Shown: positions 1-10,781 of the stretch, one piece after another
How the letters are laid out: every line of letters starts with the position of its first letter
Numbering within the stretch: the first letter of the stretch is position 1
From: Rhipidocladum racemiflorum
Taxonomy: Eukaryota > Streptophyta > Magnoliopsida > Poales > Poaceae
Direction of reading: 5' to 3'
Assembly: GCA_036346355.1 (NCBI GenBank)
Contig: CM070571.1
Location: 49,310,293-49,374,292, forward strand
Length of the DNA: 64,000 nt
Program-made: the position numbers and the translations under genes
Notes under the pieces: generated by a model
Seen by the model: the letters and a program-made list of their open reading frames with translations, nothing else
The model's database searches: none
What the model was told of the DNA's origin: nothing

Positions 1-99
1 GGTTAGCACAAATGCAGACATTGCATTTGTCCAAACAACCCCAGCACCACCACCCATATTGTTACCCCCCATACTTTCCCCTTGATGATCAAAGTCCAT
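1..99 (-). CDS. Myb/SANT-like protein of PIF/Harbinger, N-terminal 33 codons only
   Basis: The ATG is at 99-97 and the frame is open to the window edge. After a Gly/Asn-rich leader of about 20 residues comes VVWTNAMSAFVLT, the start of the Myb/SANT-like (trihelix-type) domain seen in the accessory ORF of plant PIF/Harbinger elements, where W-T-x-x-M is the usual opening. In that family the protein binds element DNA and is needed with the transposase for transposition. It lies about 200 bp downstream of the transposase stop on the same strand. Only the first part is visible, so its integrity is unknown. Confidence 0.65.
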   Translation of the reverse strand, partial: MDFDHQGESMGGNNMGGGAGVVWTNAMSAFVLT

Positions 100-217
100 T
101 GCCTACAATAATAGGTAGAAAACAGAAATAATAAAGAAAGTAGTAATGATACTAGAATATGTGAAAAACACAATACATCAAGAAAGAAGCATGAAATTGC
201 ATCAACACTGTGTCAAA

Positions 218-301
218 GGTTCACATGAAAATGAGAATGCACGGTTCACATGAAAATAGAATGCAAGGTTCACATGAAAATGAGAATACATAGTTCACAT
301 G
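218..301. repeat. Short tandem repeat, about 25-30 bp unit
   Basis: The string TTCACATGAAAATGAGAATG and close variants occur three to four times between the Myb-like ORF and the transposase stop. It is an imperfect minisatellite in the spacer of the Harbinger element. No function is visible. Confidence 0.6.
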
Positions 302-302
302 A

Positions 303-1651
303 TTAACGGCCTAGGTAGTTTTGACGGTTCTCCCACATCTCATCGGCAAGACTCTGCCTTTTGTCAACCATGGCTCTATGGTTGTTTGCTTGCTCCCTTG
401 CTGATCTACGGGGGTTAGGTGTCCAAGAATCCTCTGATAGAATAAACTGGTCAGCCCCTTGAGAAAGAACCCAATTATGAAGGATGCAACAAGCGAGGAC
501 AACATCAAATTGAGTTGAGAAGGGAAAGAATGGAGTGGCATCATCAAGGATTTTGAATCTCCTCTTAAGTGATCCAAAGGCACGTTCTACGCCTACTCAC
601 AGGGAGGAGTGCCTGAGATTGAACAATTCCTTCCCATCTTGTACTGGATTATTCCCCCACCCATTCAAACGATACCTAACACCCCGAAAAGGTGGCATGA
701 ACCGAGGTTTGGCTCCATATCCAGCATCAACTAGGGAGAATTTCCCTAAAATAGACGAACACATTAATGACATTGGTTTCTAAAAATTTGGTATGAATAT
801 ATACTGATACAATGATTCTATTTACCTTCAAGGACACGTAAGCCATTCCCACGTTCTATCGCATATGCTAAAATTGTAGCATTATGGGTTGTCCCCTCCC
901 AGCCAGCCAACACATATGTGAATCGAAGCTCGTCTACGGCTGCCATCACATTTTTAGTAGGAAATGATTTCCTACCACAAAAGGCTGCTTCCATAGATTT
1001 ACTAACAGAAGCTCTAATATGTGTACCATTAATGGCTCCAATACAATCCTATTTGGTCAAATAAATTGGCAACAAATTAGTAACCCTAGAATTTTAGCCA
1101 TAAATCTCTAAGGCATACTTGTTAGCTATCATACCTTAAAATACGGATCCCATCTTGGGTTTCCTGCAATTTTGGTTGGTGTCTCCAATGAAGGTGGTTT
1201 GATAAGATTATTTCATAGCTCGCCTATGGCATGGAGGACATGTCCAAAATATCGGCTAACTGTTTCACCTGATCTACTGAAGTTGGTACCAACTATCATA
1301 TTCCCTACCTATGTTGTGTCCGACTGTGTTCAAGAACTTGGCAACCTGCTCCTCAACACATACATGTATAGTGTCGCGGAGCAAAGAGCGTTCTCTCAAT
1401 ACTTGACATTACCTAAAGAATGGATCTCTTTGAAGTCTTATCGTTGTAATACAAGTTGTATCATTCTTCCAAATTTTATTATTTAGATAATCAATTCTAT
1501 TCTTGTCTCCTTGCTCAATTGGGCCATACATAATACGTCGCCACCTATTACGTATTCTACACCATACATACAACATCATCATGCAAGCAGCCACATATGC
1601 AACAGCACCACTAATCAACATCTTCCTCCGTCTAATCTTCCTCTTGTCCAT
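303..1651 (-). pseudogene. PIF/Harbinger transposase, three exons, disrupted
   Basis: Read on the minus strand, three exons can be assembled: 1651-1135, 1048-826 and 745-303, with GT-AG introns at 1134-1049 (86 bp) and 825-746 (80 bp). The joined product would be about 393 residues, near the family length, and ends at TAA 305-303. Diagnostic strings are SGETVSRYF, a helix-turn-helix-like region, CIGAINGTHIRA at the first catalytic position, LVDAGYGAKP at the second Asp, and VERAFGSLKRRF at the third acidic position. Four lesions are visible: an in-frame TAA at 1411-1409, a one-base frameshift near 1303-1312, TGA for an expected Arg codon (CGA) at 599-597, and Asn instead of the first catalytic Asp (GAIDGTH expected). 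The start is the first ATG of the long frame, followed by a basic, then hydrophobic segment. Two of these changes fit C-to-T or G-to-A transitions. Confidence 0.85.
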
Positions 1652-3488
1652 CTAAAATTAAAGTAATAATCACTACAACATCAACCACATGTGCATGATA
1701 TTTAACCACATGGACCTAATTATCTCAAAACTATGTAGAAAACCTAATAATCAATGCAAACAAAGTAATATGTACTAGTATTATAGTCTGAATTATCTGT
1801 AGTTTTGTATTTCATCTATCATCAGAGTCTAAGACAATAAACCAACACGCAAACAATTACACATGCTTTGCCAACAATACATGTAATTATCATTAATTAG
1901 CTCAATTTGTCATGATCGATCACTCTAACAAATATATCTTACCGGTTACTAAAGTTACTGCAATTTTGAAAGAAACAGTGAATGAGGTAATCACAAAAAT
2001 ATAGATAACAGGGAATGAAGGGACATTGTACCAACAATTAACAAATGCAGGCCAATGAGCAGCAGCAATAATTAACAAATGCAGGTCAATGAAACTAATA
2101 AATCATGTGCCATAGTTTTCTTTTAACTACATAAAATGTGCCAAACCCAGTATTTTCATGGCATTCTATACTGAAATGCAGGTCAATGAGGAGCAGCAAC
2201 AATTAACAAAGGCCGCATTTTCATGGCATTCTATACTGAAATGAAATCTACTATCCATAGATTATTATACACCATATCGATCAATCTATCAAGCTATTAT
2301 TTAGTGTTGTTTAGAATACAGTGTACCAATGTGGGAAGATTTATGCTAAATGAAAAAAAAAATGAATGAAGAGGTGAATAGACTCACTTCTCCTTGTCCT
2401 AGCTGCCTTCACCGTGGCCTAATAAGATCACTTCTCCTTGTCCTGGTCGAAAAAAAAGATCAATAAAAGTTTATCTTTTCTAATGGTCACTTCATAATGC
2501 ATCTCTTCTAAAATTAAGATCACTTACTAGTTGTATCATTCTAAAATTAAGAATGTATGATGTATTTTAAGCATTACTTTTCTAAGTAGACATATTCACT
2601 TTTGTAATTAACCGATAAAAATGCACATAACTTGAAGTAGGTTTGATGCACTTGAAATGACAGGAGAAACACATGAGGAATGCTCAACATCTGATAGTAT
2701 GAGCTAGTATTTTCGGTCTTTGGTTCAGATCCCATGATCACCTACATTGTACAAGTAGCTTTTTATCTGAAGACCCAACAGATTTAACCTTCCTAAGCTG
2801 GCAATCAGTTTATCCCACCCCCATTTGTGGAATGAGGCTCTGTCGGCATATAAGGCTGGAGGTTAGGACCTACTTATTTTTGGAGAAAACTGAAAATTGA
2901 CCACCGTCTGTTGCTACATGCCTTCATACCAACTTGCATACGGTGGCAGAGATTGCCAAAAAGATGGCACCAAGGCCGGCGGCAGCATGGGGGCAGCAAC
3001 ATTGTTCATGCAAAACCTTTGCCTTGCCATCACGGCGGTAGATGATTCCTTCACAAGAAGATCTTGAAGAAGAAAAATCCTATGCTCACTTTATCTTGTT
3101 GCTTCTAGACCAGTCTATCTGGAAATGGTTCCAAAGCTACAAGATGAGCTCATGACAAAATTACAAGATGAGCTACTGAAGAGTGAACCAAGAATGAACC
3201 AATACTGAAGAGTGAACCAATGCTACTGAAGAGTGAAGCAATGCTAACCAATACTAATTCTGCGGTGGTGCTTGTTACAGATCTGGCAAGGATAAGATGA
3301 TATGGAAGGGAGGAGAGGCGGCACCTTGGGAGCTGATGCGTGTTGCCGACGAGATGTCACCACCGTACGAAAGGCCGACGCTGACGAGAGGTCACCACCC
3401 TTATCGGCACCGTGAGTAGTCAGATTTGGCAGGGAGAAGAGGAAAGGGAAGGGAGAAGGAGAGGCGGCACCTTGTCGCGAGGAGAATC
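1652..3488. other. Non-coding 5' flank inside the Harbinger element
   Basis: No convincing coding sequence. AT-rich, with short direct duplications: AACAAATGCAGG(C/T)CAATGA three times between 2040 and 2200, CATGGCATTCTATACTGAAATG twice (2158-2242), and CACTTCTCCTTGTCCT twice (2385-2440). A segment starting AGAT(C/T)TGGCA and ending GAGGCGGCACCTTG occurs at about 3276-3330 and again at 3420-3475, so the region contains a local duplication. It lies upstream of the transposase and would hold its promoter. Confidence 0.5.
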
Positions 3489-3640
3489 TGAGGTGGCGAT
3501 GGGCAATGGGAGCGACGCGGCGATGGGCGGATCCGAGGCGGCGATGGGGCCGATGGGGGCAAGGCAGTGAAGGGCGATGGGGGTGAGGCGGCGATGGGCG
3601 AGGCGTGTGAGCAAGGTGGCGATGGGCGATGGGGGCGAGA
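3489..3640. repeat. GC-rich imperfect repeat of GGCGATGGG
   Basis: The 9-mer GGCGATGGG or a one-base variant recurs about nine times, mixed with GAGGCGGCG. This makes long spurious ORFs on both strands with low-complexity His/Pro/Ser or Gly/Glu products. I treat these ORFs as products of base composition. Confidence 0.6.
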
Positions 3641-3868
3641 CGGCTTGCCACCGGATGCGAGCGAGGCGACTGAGTCTGAGGGTGAACGATGCGGTCCTGT
3701 ACCGATCGGTTCAGCTGAATTCTTAGTACCAAACGGTACAACATCTTCAAAGAATATTCCAGGAATCTGTACCATCCTGTTCCGTACTAGATTGTTCCGT
3801 TCAGTCAACCAAACACCATATCGAAGGTCAAATCCTGTACGGAACGGTTCAGTTCACCCTGGTACAGC

Positions 3869-3883
3869 GAACCAAATGCACCC
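3869..3883 (-). repeat. Terminal inverted repeat of the Harbinger element (one end)
   Basis: The minus strand reads GGGTGCATTTGGTTC from 3883. The adjacent TAA at 3884-3886 is the expected 3-bp target duplication. Inside it, 3695-3866 holds repeated GTAC-centred motifs (CCTGTACCG, CTGTACCATC, CTGTTCCGTAC, CCTGTACGG), as expected for subterminal transposase-binding repeats. The partner end is outside the window. Confidence 0.6.
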
Positions 3884-3886
3884 TAA

Positions 3887-4057
3887 GGGAAGGAAAAGCC
3901 GAGTGACGAAGAGAAGTATCACTCGGTCATGGGGACAAGGCAAACCAACAAATGCATGAGGTGTCTCTTGCTAATTCTCCCCTAACAGTTGTGTATTTTG
4001 TATTGTCGACGCTGACAACTCATGGGAGCAGATCGCACGCACGTAACCATGGCCGTC
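3887..4057. other. Unassigned spacer between Harbinger and R1
   Basis: 171 bp with no coding signal. It is the oldest exposed sequence here: the Harbinger end lies on its left, and the R1 LTR start with presumed target CCGTC (4053-4057) on its right. Confidence 0.4.
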
Positions 4058-4230
4058 TGTTAGGTACCGGATGGTGAACATGAGTCTGCAGATGGTTGTT
4101 GTGGTTGTGTGAGCCGTGACCAGGGTATGCATGAGTGGGTTTCTGAGGGGATGTTATGAGAGAAAGTAGGACCCACTTGTAAGGGGCTGAGGACACTAGT
4201 ATATAGAGGAGAGGATGACTTGAGAAAGGG
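4058..4230 (+). repeat. R1 5' LTR, first part
   Basis: It starts TGTTAGGTACC and runs to AAGGG at 4226-4230, the target duplicated by T1. The LTR resumes at 12793 after the second AAGGG. It contains a TATATAG box at 4200-4206. The start is set by the inverted match to the LTR end TAACA at 12901-12905. Confidence 0.65.
4200..4206 (+). promoter_or_regulatory. TATA box of R1 LTR
   Basis: TATATAG lies in the R1 LTR, about 25 bp upstream of the point where T1 inserted. This is where a retroelement core promoter is expected, shortly before the R-U5 part at 12793-12905. Confidence 0.5.
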
Positions 4231-4859
4231 TGTAACACCCCAATTTTTGCTTTTCATGCATTTAAATAAGATTTGGCACTTTGGTGAATTTTTGGAATTT
4301 TCTGGAATTTATTTGGATTTATTTGGAATTTATTTGAATTTATTCCCTTTTGAAATAATTAAAGAATTTGATTTTACAAATAAATTTTTGTTGGAAATAT
4401 TTTATTTGAGTCCAAAATGCTCCAAAATATTTTCTAGAATTTTTCTGGAATTTTTCTGAGTGTTTTGCTATTTTTAATTAATTAAATGAATTTTTGGGAA
4501 TTAATTTGAATATTTAATCGCTGGAAAACCGAACCGGTTTGTACTGTTCCTCCGACCCGGACCCGACCCGAGCCCGAGTCTGACTCGAGTCTGAGTCCGA
4601 CTCGAACCCAACCGAACCCTAACCCTCTCGACCGTCCGATCAAGATCGAACGGCCGAGATTGAGCCACGTCGCCCAACCCGAGTCCGACCGAGCCAGCCA
4701 AGTCGCCTGAGCCGGACACGAGCCCAAACCCCGCACCATTGGATCCTGATCCAACGGCTCGCGTTGAGCCACGTCACCCCTCTCCGAGTCCTCGTCGGAC
4801 TCCGCCGCCGCCCGCGTGTGGGCCTCGGTCTCCGCGCTTTTCACGGAAGCCGAGGCCCC

Positions 4860-4868
4860 TATTTAAAG
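4860..4868 (+). promoter_or_regulatory. TATA box of LTR T1
   Basis: TATTTAAAG about 630 bp from the LTR start, in the same place as in T4 and T5 (29529, 38681, 54457, 63556). Confidence 0.55.
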
Positions 4869-4948
4869 CGTCGCCGCCGCCACCGGGTAGCCGACTTCCG
4901 TGCGCACCCGTAGCCCTAGCCCACGTCACCTGAGCCGTCGCCGTCACC

Positions 4949-7000
4949 TTCACAATTTGGGAGAAGGTCTACAAGCCATATGAAGTCCCTACAAACGACA
5001 ACGTCAACGACACCAATCGCACACATGTTGAAGCAAACAGCAAGGCGCGCAACTTGATCATCCAAGGTTTGGGACGCAGCGACTTTGACCGTGTGATCCA
5101 TCTCAAGTCCGCATATGAGGTATGGAAATCTCTTTGTGATTACCATGAGGGTTCTAACACTATTAAAGAGGTTCGTCAAGATCTTTACAAAAAAGAATAC
5201 ATGCGATTTGAGATGAAACCCGGTGAGTCGCTAGATGACTTCTTTGCACGTTTCAATAAAATTCTTAGTAATCTTCGTCTTTGTTGGAGTTAGCTTTGAT
5301 GATCTCGCTAATTCTAGACAATTGCTTGGTGCATTAGACTTGTCAATTTGGGAGATGAAAGTTACATCCATTAGAGAATCTACTGTCATGAGTACACTTA
5401 CGTTAGATGTTCTTTATTCTAAGTTGAAAACTCATGAATTAGATGTTTTTGCTAGAAAGAATGATTATAAATCAATTGCTTTGACATCTCAATCGAGCAT
5501 ATCTCATAATGGTGCTGCTTCAAGTTTTGCTCTATCTTTCTTGTCTTCATTAACCGATGAGCAGTTGAGCAATTCCCGGAAGAAGACTTATCACTACTCT
5601 CTTCTCGCTTTAACAAAGCTTTGCAAATTGTGATAAAGAGAAAGAGAGGTGGTGGTGATCCTCCAAGATGTTATGAGTGTGGTGATCTCGACCATATTCG
5701 TCCAAACTGTCCAAAACTTGCAAGTAAAGCATCAAGGGAGGAGAAGGACAACGATATAAGAAAAGAGAAGAAGAAGTTCTCTCCAAGTGATAGAAAGAAG
5801 AAGAACTTCATCAACCGCAAAGTTGTCCATCGGGTTCTTTCCGCTCTTGAACAAGTCAATTTGAGCGATGTGGATTCGGAGAGCAGCGAGGATGATGCAA
5901 CTCCAAGCAAGCATGAGTTGACGGGGTTGTGTCTCATGGCCAAAAGCGACAACGACTTCACCGAGGACGATCATGACAGCGACTTCAATGAGGTAGATCC
6001 TTCTTACGATGAATTAGCTATTGCTGTTGCTAGACTTGGTAAATTGCTTGATAAACGTGACAAGAAAATTAAGAAACATGATTTTGTTGTGGAGTCATTG
6101 AATGCTGAAATTGCTAGACTTAAAACCTTGATTCCTGATGATGATGCTTGCAAATCATGTGACTTAATTTACCATGAGCTTACTTTGCTTAGGAAAGAAC
6201 ATGTTACCTTGTTAGAGCAAATCAATGCTGAAAATGAGAAAAATGATAAACTTGTTAAACATGCTAGTTGTTCTACCATTGATTTACATGATACAACTCC
6301 ATGTTCTATATGCTCCATACTAGAATTGAAGTTGCATGATGCAAATGCTAGGAGTTTCTCAAATGATGAGAAGATTTGCTTACACATGAGGTTCTTTCAT
6401 GCTCAACTTGTCGCAAGCAAAAGGAAAAGTGGGCGTTCCTGTAATAATTGTTTAACTCTTTCTCGAAAAATTGATTACTTGGAAAAGTCATTAGAACGTT
6501 TCACTAAAGGAAAGAAAAACCTAAACATGATCTTGGATCAATCAAAAGTCAGCACTCATAACAAAGGTTTAGGTTTTGATTCTTATGCTCATCATAAATC
6601 ACATGCTCCCACTGTTGTCAAAACACTTGAAAGTGGAAAATTTGAAATTGTCAATGAGCCTAAGAAAGCGTCTTTAAATCTTTGGTCTTTTATCTTCTAC
6701 TATGATGAATGCAAAATGTGCTTCTCTTGTTAAAGCAAAACATCATGTTAAGTTCACTTGCACTCAGTGTGGTAGAGATGGACATGTAGTAGACTTTTGC
6801 TTTCGACTAGCTAAACAACAAAAGAGAGAAAGGTTTAATGCTAGGTCTAATTTCAGAAAGGCACACTCTACTTCTCATTATGTGCCTAGGGTGAAACAAA
6901 CACCTTTTGTTTCTAAAAACACGGAAAAAGGCAAATCTATTTTTGTGCATAAGAATACTCGTGTTGTGCCTACTGTTGTGCGTCGTGTGTCTCAAGATCT
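4949..7000 (+). pseudogene. Sirevirus Gag remnant with two CCHC zinc knuckles
   Basis: From about 4955 the translation resembles the copia/Sirevirus gag domain (motifs IWEKVYKPYEVP, EVWKSLCDYHEG, FARFNKILSNLR), running through frames changed by single-base indels near 5280 and 5580. A CCHC knuckle CYECGDLDHIRPNC is at 5669-5710. It is followed by a Lys/Glu/Asp-rich linker, a long coiled-coil-like stretch with spaced Cys pairs, and a second knuckle CTQCGRDGHVVDFC at 6759-6800. Long gags with more than one knuckle are typical of Sireviruses. The 5621-6733 segment is open for 370 codons and is the best-preserved part. The amino end of the protein is deleted. Confidence 0.75.
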
Positions 7001-7700
7001 TTGGATTCCTAAACATCTTATTTCTAACCCCGATCCGAGACCTCGACACTTTCTACTTCTATGTAGGCTTCTCACGAGGAGGGAGACCATGTGGCTAGTG
7101 AATTTCGGATGCTCACTTCATATGTTCAGTGATAAGATTTGATTCTCCTTCACTCGTGCATCTCATGCTGAAAGTGTTGCCTTTGGAGATGCTTCTTCCA
7201 CTTCTATTTTCGCAAAAGGCACTAGTTCAAATGATGCAGGTACAAGTGCATATGTTCAGGGGGAGAGTGTCTTTGTTCATAAAGATGATGATCTTTGTTG
7301 AGGATGAGATAATTGGAGGTTTACATGAGAGACTCTTCCCACGTGCTTCACATCAACAAACGGTCAAGTGAATTTTCAGGTATCTCCATGGTACTCAAGA
7401 TTTTGGCATTTGGCTTTTTGCTTCCTTATGCATTAGTTTAAGAGCTTATTCTGATGTTGACTTTGGAAGATGTTGAATTGATTTGGTTCGTGCCACCTCT
7501 TGAGTAATCCTCTTTCTTGAGCATTTGATATTGGATTTCACTTTCTTAGAGATCATGTTGAAAAAGAAAATATTGTGCTTCACTATGTGGATATTGAACA
7601 TCAATTGGCAGACATTTTCAAAACCCTTGTCTTCTTCTCGTTTTGCTTTTATTCGGGGAGAACTTGGGATTGTTCATCCAATGGGTTTGTTTTGAGGGGG
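7001..7700 (+). pseudogene. Sirevirus Pol remnant: protease scrap joined to RNase H end
   Basis: At 7092-7130 the frame reads WLVNFGCSLHM, matching the copia protease start (WLVDSGCS expected), with the catalytic D-S-G changed to N-F-G (7101-7109). Pre-integrase-like sequence follows to about 7290. Integrase and the body of reverse transcriptase are absent. At about 7375 the text jumps to RYLHGTQDFGIW and AYSDVDFG, the RNase H entry, then YVDIEHQLADIF at 7587-7620, the conserved C-terminal end of copia Pol. A large internal deletion has collapsed more than 3 kb of expected pol into about 600 bp. Confidence 0.7.
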
Positions 7701-8880
7701 AGTTTCATTGCCAAGTTCTTTCACTTAATGAGCTCACTTTATCATATTTCTTTATATATTATGTAATTGTGCTAATATATGATAATCTAAATTGTTCCAC
7801 TTGAACTAAAAATGACATTGCGGAATTCCTTGGTTTGATTGCCTATAGCTAAATACTCTGTGATATCTTACTCTTCTAGGCTTGATATTGAATCTTCTTG
7901 ACAAATTTGGGCTATGAAGCAAGTGTGTTTTTAGCTTTACTCTTTCAAAAGACCTTTTAATCACTTTTGCATGTTTACAATCAAAGAAAAAGAAAAGAAA
8001 AAGGGAATCAATAAAAAAAGGGTTGTTAAAAGCAAAAGCTTCAAGTTGTATGCTTCAGGCATGCTTTCCTTAAAAAATAAGATGTATGCTTCAAGCATGC
8101 CATTCCCTCAAAGATAAGATGTATGCTTCAAGCATGCCACTCCTAGAAAATAAAAGAAGTATGCTTCAAGCATGCCACTCCTAGAAAATAAAAGAAGTAT
8201 GCTTCAAGCATGCCACATGCAATTTATTGTTTAAAGATTAAATTGGTCTACTAGATTGGAGTTTAAACTACTTGCTCGCCCTAAGTTGTTAGTTGCTTCA
8301 ATTTTTAAAGCCTTGCTTTTTCTGCTAAGATTTTGCTTAGTACTTGGCTATAGTTGACTAAATTGAGGTTGAGATGCATGTCATTCCCTAACTTGTTAAA
8401 ATCACATCAAGATCATGTATTTTACATATTATGTGATATATAAGGTTATATGATCGAATGAGCTCATCTTTTCCTATCTTGGCACTTCCTTGTTTCTCTT
8501 TGTGAAATCATTGTTTCAAGAAAAATTTTGAATCTGTTCTCTCTCTTGTACTCTTGATGAATCCATTGTCAAAGGGGGAGAAATTTGGGAATCGTTGAAA
8601 AGTTTAAGAAAAAAGGGGGAGAAGAAAAAGGGGGAGTTGTTTTTGGAAATTTGAGAATTTTGGGAGAAGTTTGGAGAATTTTGAAATTTTTGGGCACATT
8701 GCACATTCACACACATTTTCCTTCTCAGGGGGAGATTTTGTTTTGCATTTTGGTCAAAGGGGGAATTCTGTGTTTTCTCTCTTTGGTCTTTGATCCTTTG
8801 GATTTCAAAATCTTTTGTAAAGTGAATGCCAAATGTTCAATTCTAAGTGGTGTTGCCAATGTTTTCATCAAGGGAGAGAT
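7701..8880 (+). other. Sirevirus 3' non-coding region with multiple polypurine tracts
   Basis: No coding sequence. Purine runs with a GGGGGAG or GGGAGAG core lie at about 7694, 8573, 8615, 8627, 8728, 8760 and 8870. Repeated polypurine tracts before the 3' LTR are a known Sirevirus trait. The last one (AAGGGAGAGAT at about 8870-8880) abuts the LTR start at 8881. Confidence 0.55.
8048..8216. repeat. Tandem repeat, about 40 bp unit with an ATGCTTcAAGCAT dyad
   Basis: About five units, each carrying TATGCTTCAAGCATGCC separated by A-rich spacers (TAGAAAATAAAAGAAG and variants). The last two units are nearly identical. Each core is an inverted repeat with 6-bp arms and a 1-nt centre. Confidence 0.75.
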
Positions 8881-8969
8881 TGTGAAATCATGTGCTGAAA
8901 AATTGGCTTAGAATTGAATTTGCAAAATGTGTTTGTTCATGTGTTTTGACAATTTTCCAAGAAACCAGT

Positions 8970-9225
8970 AAGTTTTGCATGTACGTCGGACCAATTTCTT
9001 TGGTCAGTCGTGAACGGCTTTTTGAGGATTGATTTCGCATGTACGACGGACTGATTTCTTTTAGTGCATCGTGAGCGTGTTTTCAGGAATGATTTCTTCT
9101 TGAAACCGAGACTTTCACTTGTACACGGACCGATTTTGTTGGTCCATTGTGAATGGTTTTGAGTGACTTTTTCATGTGTACGCGGACCATATTTTTGGTC
9201 CGTCGTGAATGGCTTTTGCTCGATT
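8970..9225. repeat. Four imperfect direct repeats in the Sirevirus LTR
   Basis: The pattern GTACG(T/A/C)(C/G)GGAC...TTTGGTC(C)...GTGAA(C/T)GG recurs four times at roughly 65-bp spacing. Such repeats in a U3 region upstream of the presumed TATA could be enhancer units; this is inference. Confidence 0.55.
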
Positions 9226-9563
9226 AGGGTTTGTGCAAATTTGGACTTTGAATTTTGATTTGTTTTTGAGATTATGAAATTTGTGAGAATTTCATGATGC
9301 TTGAAGTGGACTTTATGCAATGCTCATGTGAGTAGTTGCATGGATTGACATTGAGTCAAGTCGTGGACTTGTGCTCGGATTTGTTTTGTGGTTTGTTCAT
9401 GTGCAGGTATTGCTCGAAGACGAATGTGGTCGATGACGGGACCGGAACTAGGTTCATGGAGGAACTGAGGTTCGGGACTAGGTTCAGGAGGAACTGAGGT
9501 CTTGGTGGTCAAGAATGTCATGCGGGACGTTCGGGCTAAGAGAATGGTGCACATGAAGAATGG

Positions 9564-9690
9564 TTAGTCACGTGAGAATGGCAGGAGGTCATTCGCGTGC
9601 AAAGTGTTAGTCACGTGAGTATGGCGGTGGCCATACGGCGTGCAAAGTGTTAGTCACGTGAGTATGGTAGGGTTGCCATACGCGTGCAAG
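9564..9690. repeat. Three direct repeats of about 45 bp in the Sirevirus LTR
   Basis: GTTAGTCACGTGAG(A/T)ATGG...CGTGCAAAGT occurs three times. Each unit contains a CACGTG G-box-like core, about 100-230 bp upstream of the TATA-like motif. Confidence 0.65.
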
Positions 9691-10706
9691 AGTTGTACTC
9701 GGCCAGGTTGGGCCAAGTAGAGTTGTGTTGGATACAGATTCCTTCTAGGGAATAGGAATCGTATTCAGAACTCCTTGTGGGTTGGTGCTTTAAATAGGAA
9801 GGGTTGTCTCCTGTTGAAGGGCATCGAATTGAGGAGAGCTAGGCGCATAGAGCCTTGGGCTCAAATTTTAGGGTTTGTACTCTTTTGATGGGAGTACTTT
9901 AGACAAAAGAAATAAAGATCAATTCTTCTAGTTCCTTGTGTGCTTCAACGTTCTCTTTTTGGTTCTTGTTTGCATGCTTGTTCTAGTTCTAGATTGGTTT
10001 TTGTTCTTTAAGTTTTATCTTGATTTGATCCATCAAAAACCTCTCTAGGGTATTGATCTAGTGTTTCTCAAAGTCTAGTTGATCAATCTTTTGTCGTTCT
10101 TGTTTAATCTTGAAGTTTTGATTAGATTGATTCTCATCAAGTTCTGGATCAGCAAGCTTACGAAGCTCATAACTTTTGATCCGTAAGTCCGATCGAGCTG
10201 ATTCTTTTTGGGTTCGATTCGTATTGGAATCTAGTTTCTCGTGTCCAAATTTCAGATCAATCTAATGGTTGGATCTCTAGGAATTCTCGTTTTACCGAAC
10301 CTCTGTCATTCTGTTTTTGTCGAAAACGAGGCAATTATTTGGTTCTGTTTTGGGGTGAACTTTTAGTAGATCAAGAATTTGGTTTTAGCTTCCGCACAAT
10401 CATTCACCCCCCCTCTGATTGCTATATTCGTATACTTCGATCCTACATTTTCAAATCAACGGCCGAGATCCAGCCACGTGGGCGGAAGTCTGACCGCCCA
10501 TGATGGCCGTGTGATCGCCGCCGATCACCGGCGACGCCACGTGTGGCGTCGGCGTGGCCAGCGTGCGGCCCAGCCAGCCGCACCATGACGTCATGCTGAC
10601 GTCACGGTGGGGCCCAGCTGTCAGCCGTCCCTCAGCCGTGCGTGATGACGCCACTGCTGACGTCATCCGAGGGGCCCACCTGTCAGTGAGACACGTGAGC
10701 CGTGGA

Positions 10707-10781
10707 CCGGGTCCATGGTGGACCAAGCCAAACCGTGCGCCGGGTCCATGGTGGACCAAGCCAAACCGTGCGCCGGGTCCA
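10707..10781. repeat. 33-bp tandem repeat in T1
   Basis: Units starting CCGGGTCCATGGTGGACC begin at 10707 and 10740, with a partial third at 10773. GGTCCATGGTGGACC-type near-palindromes recur at the equivalent place in T3, T4 and T5. Confidence 0.75.

Larger units (their letters stand above)
1..3883 (-). mobile_element. PIF/Harbinger DNA transposon, left end outside window
   Basis: Both recognisable ORFs are on the minus strand: a DDE_4-type transposase (1651-303) and, downstream of it, the start of a Myb/SANT-like ORF (99-1). This two-gene arrangement is typical of plant PIF/Harbinger elements. The right terminus is placed at 3883 because 3869-3883 reads, on the minus strand, GGGTGCATTTGGTTC, a typical Harbinger terminal repeat, and is followed by TAA, the preferred 3-bp target. 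The left terminal repeat is not in the window, so the terminal repeat pair and TSD pair cannot be confirmed. The transposase carries nonsense and frameshift changes, so this copy cannot move itself. Confidence 0.8.
4949..10447 (+). mobile_element. Sirevirus (Ty1/copia) remnant, 5' LTR and most of pol deleted
   Basis: A Sirevirus-type gag with two zinc knuckles, scraps of protease and RNase H, several polypurine tracts and one LTR (8881-10447) lie in plus orientation inside T1. The 5' LTR and the start of gag are absent: T1 sequence passes directly into gag at about 4949. On the right, the LTR end GATCCTACA is followed at 10448 by T1 sequence matching the interior of the other T-family LTRs. 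A deletion across the left junction therefore removed both Sirevirus and T1 sequence, which also explains why no TSD pair is found. Confidence 0.75.
8881..10447 (+). repeat. 3' LTR of the Sirevirus remnant
   Basis: It starts TGTGAAATCATG directly after a polypurine tract and ends CTTCGATCCTACA, preceded by the C-run CACCCCCCCTCT that is common just before copia LTR ends. Length is 1567 bp. A TATA-like TTAAATAG lies near 9790. It contains two families of internal direct repeats, listed separately. The exact start is inferred from the polypurine tract because no second LTR remains for comparison. Confidence 0.6.

Noticed and set aside
3244..3959. Overlapping Pro/Ser/His-rich and Gly/Glu-rich ORFs of up to 168 codons on both strands
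   Set aside because: They arise from the GGCGATGGG low-complexity repeat. There is no domain, they overlap each other on both strands, and they extend into the Harbinger terminal region.
8048..8216. CRISPR-like array of repeats and spacers
   Set aside because: Repeats with short A-rich spacers that are themselves repeated, lying inside a plant retrotransposon. This is a minisatellite.
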